A stretch of DNA of 64,000 nt from Chthoniobacterales bacterium. Its GTDB lineage: Bacteria > Verrucomicrobiota > Verrucomicrobiia > Chthoniobacterales > JAATET01. The stretch spans positions 1-64,000 of the forward strand of contig JAATET010000105.1 in assembly GCA_015655545.1 (NCBI GenBank). Direction: 5' to 3'. Position 1 is the stretch's first letter. Every line of letters begins with the position of its first letter. The notes beneath the pieces are model-generated. The model had not been told where the DNA came from and ran no database searches. It saw nothing but the letters and a program-made list of their open reading frames with translations. Below, one piece after another: positions 19,593-28,900 of this stretch. A program made the translations under genes and the position numbers.

Positions 19593-20860
19593 GATATTTC
19601 AAAGCCACATTGCTGATCGGTGCCGTCTCGATCCTGGCGATCGGAGTGATCGACGCCACCGGCTGGCTGCACACGCTCGACCAATGGACCGCGCAGTGGC
19701 TGGCCGGTTTTTCACCCGCCGGACCGCTCAAATGGATCGCGCATCCCGTGGTTTTCATCGCGGCTTCCCTGCTCGCCTTCGCCTTCGCCTGGACGACGAC
19801 CGACCTCGCCCGCCCGGCCACGAAAACGATCGTGGCTTTCACCGGGGCGGTTTTGATTCTCACCGGTTCGGCCGTCTTCGCGCTCTATGGAGATTTCTAT
19901 TCGCCTTGGACGGCGGTCCTGATGGCCTTGTTGAGCTTTGCCATCGGGCTCGCCTACGGCGGGAGCGATTCCGGTTCCCGCAAGCGGGTGCTGCAGCGGC
20001 TCTTCGGGCTGCGGCTGTCGCGGGCGCAATTCGCCCGGCTCGTCGATTCCAGCCAGCCGCTGAATTTCCCCGGCGCGGAGCAGAACGCGACCGTGATCGT
20101 TTGCGAAGTGCACAACCATGTCGAGCTGCTCGAGGCCTTGAGCCCGGCGGACTACGTGGCGATGACGAATCTCTACCTCAAGACGGTCTCCGACTATCTC
20201 GTCGATGCCGGCGGCTATCTCGACGAATGCAATGGCGAAAGCCTGCGCGTCGTCTTCGGAGCTCCGCTGGCGCGGGAAGATCACGCGATCGCCGCCGCCC
20301 GGGCGGCGCTCGAAACGGTCGCGCGCATCGACACTCTCAACAAGGAATGCGATGCGCGCTGGCACCAGCGGCTGGATTTCCGCGTCGGCATCAATTCCGG
20401 TCCGATGATCGCGGCGGCCTATGGCGGCACGCGCCTTGGCTCGTTCAGTGTCGCGGGCACGACGGTGGAATTTGCCCGGCGGCTCTGCGCGGCGTGTGCG
20501 AACTACGGCTGCCGCATTCTGGTTGGTCCCGAGACCTATGCGACGGCTTCGGAATTCGTCGAAGGCCGCCCGATCGAGCTGCTGCGACGCGCGGACGGCC
20601 GCCGCATCGAGCTCTATGAAATGCTCGCGCCGGTGAATACGCTGTCCCCGGAGCGCACGCGCAGCCGCGATCATTTCTGGAAAGGCGTCATTTATTACCG
20701 TGAAAAGAAATGGGATCTCGCGATGGAGCAATTCGGCAAGGCCCGCGTGCCTGGTCTGCCCGATGCCGGGCTCGATGCCTTCGTGCTGCGCACCGAGCGG
20801 GCGCGCCGCGGCGAGACGTCCGTGCAGCCAGCCGCATCCTCGCTCGTGGAAATCAGCTAG
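19589..20860 (+). CDS. Membrane protein with degenerate class III nucleotidyl cyclase domain
   Basis: N-terminal TM helices; cyclase-like [18 protein letters not shown]...[19 protein letters not shown]...[16 protein letters not shown]...[12 protein letters not shown]. Confidence 0.82.
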   Translation: MRYFKATLLIGAVSILAIGVIDATGWLHTLDQWTAQWLAGFSPAGPLKWIAHPVVFIAASLLAFAFAWTTTDLARPATKTIVAFTGAVLILTGSAVFALYGDFYSPWTAVLMALLSFAIGLAYGGSDSGSRKRVLQRLFGLRLSRAQFARLVDSSQPLNFPGAEQNATVIVCEVHNHVELLEALSPADYVAMTNLYLKTVSDYLVDAGGYLDECNGESLRVVFGAPLAREDHAIAAARAALETVARIDTLNKECDARWHQRLDFRVGINSGPMIAAAYGGTRLGSFSVAGTTVEFARRLCAACANYGCRILVGPETYATASEFVEGRPIELLRRADGRRIELYEMLAPVNTLSPERTRSRDHFWKGVIYYREKKWDLAMEQFGKARVPGLPDAGLDAFVLRTERARRGETSVQPAASSLVEIS

Positions 20861-21004
20861 GCCACAGGTTTCGATTTACGTGGACGCCGCCAATCGCGCT
20901 CCGAAACGCTGGCCAGCCGCTCCGGCCAATTTGAAGGCAGGGATGTCTTGCCGAGGCGTTCGTGATTTTCCCATGCGGCGTTTCAATCGGGCTTTTTCCC
21001 ATCC

Positions 21005-21616
21005 GTGAAGCCGGTCGATTATCCCGAGCCGTTCCAGCAGCTTGCGCGGCAGCTCCGCCGGCTCCCTTCGATCGGGCCGCGCAGCGCCGAGCGCATCGCG
21101 CTTTGGCTCGCGACTTCGCCGGATGCACACCCCGAGGCGCTCATCGACGCGTTATCCGTCGCCGCGCGCGAGATGCGCGCCTGCGAGCGGTGCGGCTTTT
21201 TCGCGACGGGAGCGGAATGCGTGATCTGCGCCGATCCGCAGCGGGCGGGGCGCGAAATTTGCGTGGTCGAGACGGCGACCGACGTGCTGCCGCTCGAGCG
21301 CACGGGTTTTTTCGCGGGGCGCTACCACACGCTCGGCGGGCGACTGGCGCCGTTGGAAAACACGGGCCCCGAGGATTTGCGGATCGACGCGCTCGTCTCG
21401 CGGATCGCCGCGGAACAGCCGACGGAAATCATTCTGGCGCTGAGCGCGGATGTCGAAGGCGAGGCGACGGCGAATTATCTCTCCGAGGTGCTGGCGCCGT
21501 TCGGAATTCCGGTGAGCCACATCGCGCAGGGACTGCCGGCGGGCGGGGGGTTGGAACATGCGGATCAGCTGACTTTGCAGCGGGCGCTGGAGGGAAGATC
21601 GGTGCGGGCGCGGTAG
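21005..21616 (+). CDS. recR: Recombination protein RecR
   Basis: LRRLPSIGPRSAERIALWL; CERCGFFATGAECVICADPQR; TOPRIM region. Confidence 0.95.
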   Translation: MKPVDYPEPFQQLARQLRRLPSIGPRSAERIALWLATSPDAHPEALIDALSVAAREMRACERCGFFATGAECVICADPQRAGREICVVETATDVLPLERTGFFAGRYHTLGGRLAPLENTGPEDLRIDALVSRIAAEQPTEIILALSADVEGEATANYLSEVLAPFGIPVSHIAQGLPAGGGLEHADQLTLQRALEGRSVRAR

Positions 21617-21730
21617 TTGTTTTCCAAGACAACCGCGTCCGACCGTTTTCTCGAAATTTGTCCATCGCTCACCATTTCGCTTCAACCAATTGCCTTCGCG
21701 GCGATATTGCGCCACAGTCCACGGCGAACG

Positions 21731-22630
21731 ATGTCCTGCTCCAAGATTGATTCCAGTTTGCACCAGACGAAAAAGCCCGAGTGGATCAAGGTGCGCCTGC
21801 CGTCCAATCCGGTTTTCTTCTCCACCAAGGGGCTGATTTCCGACCTGAAGCTTCACACCGTCTGCGAGAGCGCGCAATGCCCGAACCGCTGGGAATGCTG
21901 GAGCCAGGGAACGGCGACTTTCATGATCGCGGGTGAGCGGTGCACGCGGGCCTGCGGATTTTGCGCGGTGGACACGGCGAAGCCGTTCGCGCTGGAGGCC
22001 GACGAGCCGCAGCGCGTGGCGGAGGCGATCCGCCGCTTGAATTTGAAGCATGTCGTCATCACCGCGGTTGCGCGCGACGATCTCGCCGACGGCGGCGCGG
22101 ATCATTTCGCGCGGACCATCGAGGCGGTGCGCGGCGTCGATCCGGACATCATCATCGAAGTGCTCACGCCCGATTTCAACGGCCGCGAGGAGCCGCTGCG
22201 CATGGTGATCGACGCGAAGCCGCACGTCTTCAACCACAACCTCGAGACCGTCGAGCGCCTCACGCCGCTCGTCCGCTCCCGCGCGAAATACCGGCTCTCG
22301 CTCGACTTCCTCAAGCGCGCGAAGGAAATGGACCCCGGCGTGGTGACGAAGAGCGGATTGATGCTCGGGCTGGGGGAGACGGAGAACGAGATTTTCGAGT
22401 CGATGGACGACCTGCGCGAGGCGAACGTGCAGGTGCTCACGCTCGGCCAGTATCTGCGGCCGACGCCGCAGCATTTGCCGGTGGTGGAATACATCCGCCC
22501 CGAGACCTTCGATCTCTACCGCGAAATCGCCACGAACAAGGGCTTCGAATACGTGGCCAGCGGTCCGCTCGTGCGCAGCTCCTACCACGCGGCCGACTAC
22601 GATCCGGTCAAGCGCCCGGCGAGGGAATAG
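21731..22630 (+). CDS. lipA: Lipoyl synthase
   Basis: CESAQCPNRWECWSQGTATFMIAGERCTRACGFCAV. Confidence 0.97.
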   Translation: MSCSKIDSSLHQTKKPEWIKVRLPSNPVFFSTKGLISDLKLHTVCESAQCPNRWECWSQGTATFMIAGERCTRACGFCAVDTAKPFALEADEPQRVAEAIRRLNLKHVVITAVARDDLADGGADHFARTIEAVRGVDPDIIIEVLTPDFNGREEPLRMVIDAKPHVFNHNLETVERLTPLVRSRAKYRLSLDFLKRAKEMDPGVVTKSGLMLGLGETENEIFESMDDLREANVQVLTLGQYLRPTPQHLPVVEYIRPETFDLYREIATNKGFEYVASGPLVRSSYHAADYDPVKRPARE

Positions 22631-24385
22631 TTATCGCTTTGCGGGCCTGCGCCGCAGCGCCGCGGCAAGGAGGCACGACGCGGAAAGCAGCTCGCCCCAC
22701 GCGGCGGGCTCGGGCACGGCGCTCACGTCGCCGGCGCCGAAGGTGCTGTTGTGGTCGAGCACGGCCCACACGCGGTTCGTCGCGGTGTCCACGCCGTAGT
22801 AACCGAGCACGAAGTCGGTGGCGGGGTCGTAGGCGCCGTCGCCCTGGAAGCCGGTGAGGCCCGTCACGGCGGCGTCGCTGTTGCCGAGCACGGCGTTTTT
22901 CCACGTGCTGTCGGCGGGGTCGAGCCAGAGGAGGCTCACGCCGAGCTCGCCGCCGGGCAGCGATTGCGCGAGGGCTTCATCGTAGGTGAGCTGGAGGACG
23001 AAGGGGCTGGCACCCGTGCCGGAGAGGGAGAGGGTGTCGCTGGCCTCGCCGCCGAAGTTGCCGCCACCCGTGAAAGTGAGGACCACCTGCTGGTTCGCGC
23101 CGGCGGTGCCGCCGAGGAGTTGCGCGGTGGTGCCGAGGCCGCCGGGGTTCGTCACGGCGGGGACGAGGTCGTAGCCTATCCCGCCGACGACCATGGCGGT
23201 CTGGCTGCCGGCGGAGGCGGTGGTGAAGGGCGTGTCAGGGTTAAGCAGGAGGGCGTGGTCGTGGCCGTCGATCCTGCCGACGGCGGCGAGCTGGCCCCAG
23301 TCGTTGAGGACGCTGGCGTTTCCCGGATTGCCGTTGGGATTTTCGGGGGTGGGGATTCTGATGTTCGTGATGCCGGCGGAGGGGACGATGGCGTTCGTGA
23401 GGTCGAGCATCACGCCTCCCGTGGAAAGAAAGTAGTGCTGCGCGCCGCCGCCGATCTCCGAGACGCCGAAGACCTGGCCGACATTGTTGATGGCATAGCC
23501 GGCGCTGGAGGCGTTCCCCGGATTGCCGGGAACAAGGCTGCCGAGGCTGGTGATCGCGCCGCCGCTGGAGTAGATGAAGGCTTGGGCGCCGTTGCCGCCG
23601 ATATGGGCCCAGCCGGTGATCTGGCCGGCATCGTTGATGGCGAAGGCGCGGGAGTCGGCGTCGGAGCCGGGGTTGATCGAGAGGCCGAGGTCGCTCATCA
23701 CGCCGCCGGAATAGAGGAAGGCGCGGTAACCGGTGCCGCCGCCGGATTTATTGTAGGCGTAGTAGCCGACGGCCTGGCCGGCGTTGTTGATGGCGAAGGC
23801 GGTGCTGAAGGTGCCGCCGAGGGCGCCGAGGTCGGTGAGCACGCCGCCGGAGGAAATGAAGGCGTGGGTGTTGCCGCTGGCGGTGTAGGAGAAGCCGACG
23901 ACTTCGCCGGAATCGTTCACATCGTAGCCCTGGCTGACGTCGCTGTTGGGGCCACTGGTCGAGGTGATGGAGCCGAGATCGTGCAGCGTGCCATCATACA
24001 GGAAGGCGTGGTTCGCGCTGCTGCCCAAATAGGAGTAGCCGGTCACGAGGCCCGAGTCGGACACGCCGAGGCCGCGACTGGGAGCGGTGGTCAACGCGCC
24101 GAGGTCGGTCATCACGCCGCCGGAATACAGGAAAGCGTGCACGGTGTTCGCCGGCCCGACGCTGCTGTTCGACTCGCCGACGACTTGACCGGCATTGTTC
24201 ACCGCGAAGGCGGCGCTGCTCGCGCTGGAGCCGCTGCCGGGCAGGGTGCCGAGATCGACGGTGCTGTAGGTGACGGCGCAGGCGCAATGGATGCCGCCGA
24301 GGGCCGCGAGCGCGACGACGAGGCAATGGCGGATGGCGGACGGGCGGCGGGCTTGTTTTCCCGACGGGATGCGAGGCGCGGTCAT
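22631..24385 (-). CDS. HAF-repeat extracellular protein with PEP-CTERM sorting signal
   Basis: Repeats AFAVNNAGQVVGES..HAFLYSGGVMTDLGAL; C-terminus AVPEPAAWGELLSASCLLAAALRRRPAKR. Confidence 0.9.
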   Translation of the reverse strand: MTAPRIPSGKQARRPSAIRHCLVVALAALGGIHCACAVTYSTVDLGTLPGSGSSASSAAFAVNNAGQVVGESNSSVGPANTVHAFLYSGGVMTDLGALTTAPSRGLGVSDSGLVTGYSYLGSSANHAFLYDGTLHDLGSITSTSGPNSDVSQGYDVNDSGEVVGFSYTASGNTHAFISSGGVLTDLGALGGTFSTAFAINNAGQAVGYYAYNKSGGGTGYRAFLYSGGVMSDLGLSINPGSDADSRAFAINDAGQITGWAHIGGNGAQAFIYSSGGAITSLGSLVPGNPGNASSAGYAINNVGQVFGVSEIGGGAQHYFLSTGGVMLDLTNAIVPSAGITNIRIPTPENPNGNPGNASVLNDWGQLAAVGRIDGHDHALLLNPDTPFTTASAGSQTAMVVGGIGYDLVPAVTNPGGLGTTAQLLGGTAGANQQVVLTFTGGGNFGGEASDTLSLSGTGASPFVLQLTYDEALAQSLPGGELGVSLLWLDPADSTWKNAVLGNSDAAVTGLTGFQGDGAYDPATDFVLGYYGVDTATNRVWAVLDHNSTFGAGDVSAVPEPAAWGELLSASCLLAAALRRRPAKR

Positions 24386-24549
24386 GGTGTTCCTTTCTGT
24401 TTGGAATGCAGCGCGCCGCTTTCGTCGGCGCGCCACGCATTGTCTGAAAAACGCGCATTGCCGTCATCTGAACTTAGGTTTAAAGGGTGGCTTGGTTCCG
24501 CGGCGCCGCCGCTTCGTTACTGGCGCGCGCCACGTTGGCAGGGAAATCC

Positions 24550-25734
24550 ATGAAAAAATCCGAGGGGCATCCGGCGCAACGGACTCTCGCGCGGCGGCAA
24601 AAAGCCTCCGCCTCGCGCCGGCTCACCCGCGCGTGGGAGGCGCTCAGCGCCGCCGCCGACAGCGACGCATGGGTGCGCGCCACCTACCGGCTCATGCTGG
24701 CCACGGCGCCGGGCGCCTTTGCCAGCGCGGCCCTGCGCTGCTCGCGGGTGGACGTGGCGCTCTGGCTCAACTCCGACGGCGCCCGCCTGCGCGCCGCCGA
24801 GTCGCCCAAGGGATGGGCGGATCACCCCGGCATCCCCTACGTCATGCAGCGCCCCGGCCTCAAAGTGCTCCCGACCCGTGGCGTGCTGCCGCCGCCGGAG
24901 GAGCTGGAAAAGACGTATTTCTACCGCGACTTCATGGTGCCGTTCGATTGGCGGCACGCGGTGGGCCTCTGCTTTTGGAATCCGATCGACGGGATGCCGA
25001 TGCTCGAATGCGTGATGAGCGTGCATCGCTCCGCCGCCGAGGGCGATTTCAGCGACGAGGAAATCGCCGCCCTCGGCGCCCTCCACGCCGGGATCGACCG
25101 CGCCCGGCGGCGCGTGACGAAACTCGAGGAGGAGCGCTTCGCCCGCTCCAGCTTCGAGCACTTCGCCGACCGCCTCCCGATGCCAGTCGCCCTGCTGAGC
25201 TGGGACTTGCGGCCGCTCTACCACAACCAGCCCGCCCGCGAATCCGCCGCCGTCTGGCGCGGCGGATTCGCCCTCCGCCAGCAAAAAACCAGCCGCGCCG
25301 CCTTCACGCCGCCGCCCGAGCTGCTCGCCGCCTGCCGCGAAATGCAAACGGAATGGCGGGATCTCATCCGCGCCGGCAGCCAGGACGAACGTGTGATCGA
25401 GCGCTTCGTCGCCCCGGCAGGCGCGCCGGGCCTCCAGGCCACCGTGAGGCTGCTCTTCCTCACCGGCTCGCCCCTCGGCGACCCCACTTTTATGATCCTC
25501 TTCACCGAGCCCGGCCCCGCGCCGCCCGCCCGGCCCCCGAACTTCGCCGCGCTCCAGCGCCTCACCCCCACCGAGCGCGCCGTCGCCACCCTCGCCGCCG
25601 CCCTCAAATCGAACTCCGAGATCGCCGCCGCCCTGGGCCGCAGCGTCGGGACGGTGAAGGCGCAGCTGCACGCCGCCTGCCGGAAGCTCGGCGTCCGCAC
25701 CCGCGCGGAGCTGGCCTCGTGGTGGCGGGGGTGA
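24550..25734 (+). CDS. LuxR-type HTH transcriptional regulator
   Basis: C-terminus LTPTERAVATLAAALKSNSEIAAALGRSVGTVKAQLHAACRKLGVRTRAELASWW. Confidence 0.85.
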   Translation: MKKSEGHPAQRTLARRQKASASRRLTRAWEALSAAADSDAWVRATYRLMLATAPGAFASAALRCSRVDVALWLNSDGARLRAAESPKGWADHPGIPYVMQRPGLKVLPTRGVLPPPEELEKTYFYRDFMVPFDWRHAVGLCFWNPIDGMPMLECVMSVHRSAAEGDFSDEEIAALGALHAGIDRARRRVTKLEEERFARSSFEHFADRLPMPVALLSWDLRPLYHNQPARESAAVWRGGFALRQQKTSRAAFTPPPELLAACREMQTEWRDLIRAGSQDERVIERFVAPAGAPGLQATVRLLFLTGSPLGDPTFMILFTEPGPAPPARPPNFAALQRLTPTERAVATLAAALKSNSEIAAALGRSVGTVKAQLHAACRKLGVRTRAELASWWRG

Positions 25735-25918
25735 AAAAACTTGGCGTCCACTCGTGCGCCGGGCGGCTGCGAGTCCGCGCCGCCGAAAATCCTCGTCACA
25801 CGAGGGTTGCCGTGGTTCCGGCGGGGTGGTAGTTTCCCTGTTGGTGGAATGAAAATTGCTCAGGTGTGCAATTGACGCGTCCACCCGCATTAAACCGATC
25901 TCAAACCGCAACTTACAG

Positions 25919-28900
25919 ATGTCGATGAACCAAGCCTTTCCGACCGATACACGCTCGCTCTATTCGCCGGAGCATGAACACGATGCCTGCGGCGTCGGCT
26001 TCGTGGCTCAGGTCAGCGGCAAGCGGTCGAATCGCATCCTCAAGATCGGCCTGCGCTCCATCTGCTCGCTCATGCATCGCGGCGCGCTCGATGCCGACGC
26101 CAAGACCGGCGACGGCGCGGGCGTGATGACGCAGATTCCCTACAAGGTTTTCACGCCGGAAGTCGCGCGGCTCGGCCACCAGCTCTTCCAGGAGAGCGAT
26201 CTCGCGGTCGGCGTGATGTTCCTGCCGTTTGACCATGCCTATGCGCAGGCCAAGGCGAAGGCGATCACCGCCGAGGTGCTCGAGAAGCGGGAGCTCTTCC
26301 TTTTCGGATGGCGCGAAGTGCCGATCAACCTGCGCGTGCTTGGCGAAAAGGCGCAGACCACTCTGCCGCGCATCGAGCACGTGCTGATTGGCCGTCCGTG
26401 GGGCATGGCCGACGACGATTACGAACGCCGGCTTTTCCTCGCGCGTAACGAAATCGAGGACGCCGTCGCGGGAGCGGGCATCAAAAATTTCTACATTCCG
26501 TCCTTCTCGCACCGGACGATTGTCTACAAGGGCCTGCTCGTCTCGTCCTCGCTCGAGAAATTTTATCCCGATCTCACGAATCCCGATTTCGAGACCGCGA
26601 TGTGCGTTTATCACCAGCGCTACAGCACCAACACGTTCCCGACGTGGCCGCTCGCGCAGCCGTGCCGCATGATGGCGCACAACGGCGAGATCAACACCGT
26701 GCGGGGAAATCGCAACTGGACGAAAGCCCGCGAGGCCGAGCTGCAGGCGGATTTCTGGGGCAAGGATATCGAATTGCTCAAGCCGATCATCCAATCGGGC
26801 GGCTCGGATTCCGCCAGTCTCGACAACGTGCTCGAAGTCATGGCCATGTCCGGTCGCGGCCCGCTGCACGCGATGACCGTGCTCGTGCCGCCCGCCTGGC
26901 GCTCGGACAAAAAAATGTCGCCCGAGCTGCGCGCCTATTACGAATACCACCAGTGCATTTGCGAGCCGTGGGATGGTCCCGCCGCGCTCGTCTTCACCGA
27001 CGGTCTTACGATCGGCGCGTGCCTCGACCGCAACGGCCTGCGCCCCGCGCGCTACAAACTTACGAACGACGGCATCCTGACCCTCGGCTCGGAAGTCGGC
27101 GTCGCCGGCCTGCCACCGGCCAGCGTGATCGAAAAGGGCCGTCTCGCGCCCGGCGAGATGATCGCCGTCGATACGGTCGCCGGAAAATTGCTGCGCGACC
27201 GCGAGATCAAACAGTCCCTGGCCGAACACAAGCCCTACGGGGAGTGGCTCCAGAAGTATCTCGTAAAATTTCCGCTCGCGAAGCCCGAGGAGATCAAGAT
27301 GCCGGCCGGCGACGTGGATATTCTCACGCTCACGCAGCGCCAGATCGCCTTCGGATTTTCCAGCGAAGAGGTGGACATGGTTCTCAAGCCGATGCTCAAG
27401 ACCGGCGCGGAAGCCGTTGGTTCCATGGGAGACGACACGCCGATCGCCGTGCTCTCGCTCAAGCCGCGGCTGCTCTACACCTATTTCAAGCAACTCTTCG
27501 CGCAGGTCACGAATCCGCCGATCGACCCGATCCGCGAAAAGCTCGTGATGTCGCTGCACACCGTCCTCGGATGGCGTCGGAATCTGCTCAGCGAGACGCC
27601 GGAGCATGCCGAGCAGGTGGTCGTCGAAACGCCGATTCTCCTCGATCAGGAACTCGAGCGCTTGAAGGCGCTGCCCGCGCCGCATGCCGCCGCGACCGTT
27701 TCCACGCTTTGGCCGGCCAGCGAAGGCGCGGCCGGTTTGGAAAAGGCGCTCGCCCGCATCAAGGCGGAGGCGGAAGCCGCCATCGACGGCGGCGCGCGCA
27801 TCCTCATTCTCTCCGACCGCGGAGTCGACCACGCCAATGTCCCGGTTCCCGCGATGCTGGCGATGGGCGGCGTTCATCATCACCTCACGAATGTCGGCAA
27901 GCGGATGCGCGCGAGCGTCATCGTCGAAAGCGGCGAGGCGCGCGACGTGCATCAGATTGCCTGTCTCGTGGGCTACGGCGCGAGTTGCGTGAATCCTTAT
28001 CTCGCCTACGAAACGATCCGCGAGATCGTGGAAAAAGGCGCGGCTGGCGAAGTCGATTTCAGCGCCGCCGTCACGAATTACCGCTCGGCGCTCGAGAACG
28101 GCCTGCTCAAGATCATGTCCAAGATGGGCATCTCCATCGTGAGCAGTTATCGCGGCGCGCAGATCTTCGAGGCGCTGGGAATTTCCAGCAAGGTGATCGA
28201 CGACTGCTTCACCGGAACTTGTTCGCAGATCGAAGGCGTCGGCTATACGGAAATCGCGACGGAGAGCCTTGCGCGGCACTCGATGGCTTATGGCGGTGCG
28301 GTGCCCGTCGAGGCCGGGAAGCTCGAGGACCCTGGCTACTATCGCATCCGCCGCGGCGGCGAAGTCCACGCGGTCACGCCGCCAGTCATCCAGAATTTCC
28401 ATACCTACGTCGGCATCAAAGGCGCCGAGAAAGCCGGCAAGCTCGAGGACTATCAAAAATACGTCGACGCGGTGAAGGCCACCCGTCCGAATGCCTTGCG
28501 GCATTTGCTGGAATTCATTCCGCTCGCAAGCGGCCCGGTGCCGATCGAGGAAGTGGAGACGATCGAGGAAATCCGGCGCCGCTTTACGACCGCCGGCATG
28601 TCGCTCGGCGCCCTCAGTCCCGAGGCGCACGAGACTCTTGCCATCGCGATGAACCACATCGGCGGCAAGTCGAACAGCGGCGAGGGCGGCGAAGATCCCG
28701 CGCGCTTCAAACGCCGCGAAAATGGGGATTGGGCAAACAGCGCCATCAAACAAATCGCGTCAGGCCGATTCGGCGTTTCGGCCGCTTATCTTGCGAGCGC
28801 GAAGGAAATCGAAATCAAGATGGCGCAGGGCGCAAAGCCCGGCGAAGGCGGCCAGCTGCCCGGCCAGAAGGTGAGCGCCTACATTGCGAAGCTTCGGCAT

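Noticed and set aside
20861-21004. Possible small structured RNA (e.g. SRP RNA) before recR
   Set aside because: No recognisable SRP Alu/S-domain motif could be read by eye; an Infernal search would be needed.
23400-24250. Regular repeats suggesting a CRISPR array
   Set aside because: They are protein-level HAF repeats within a coding gene, with variable DNA sequence and no spacer structure.
22751-24553. 600-aa plus-strand Gly/Ala-rich ORF
   Set aside because: Antisense shadow of the HAF/PEP-CTERM gene; composition typical of reverse-complement artefacts.
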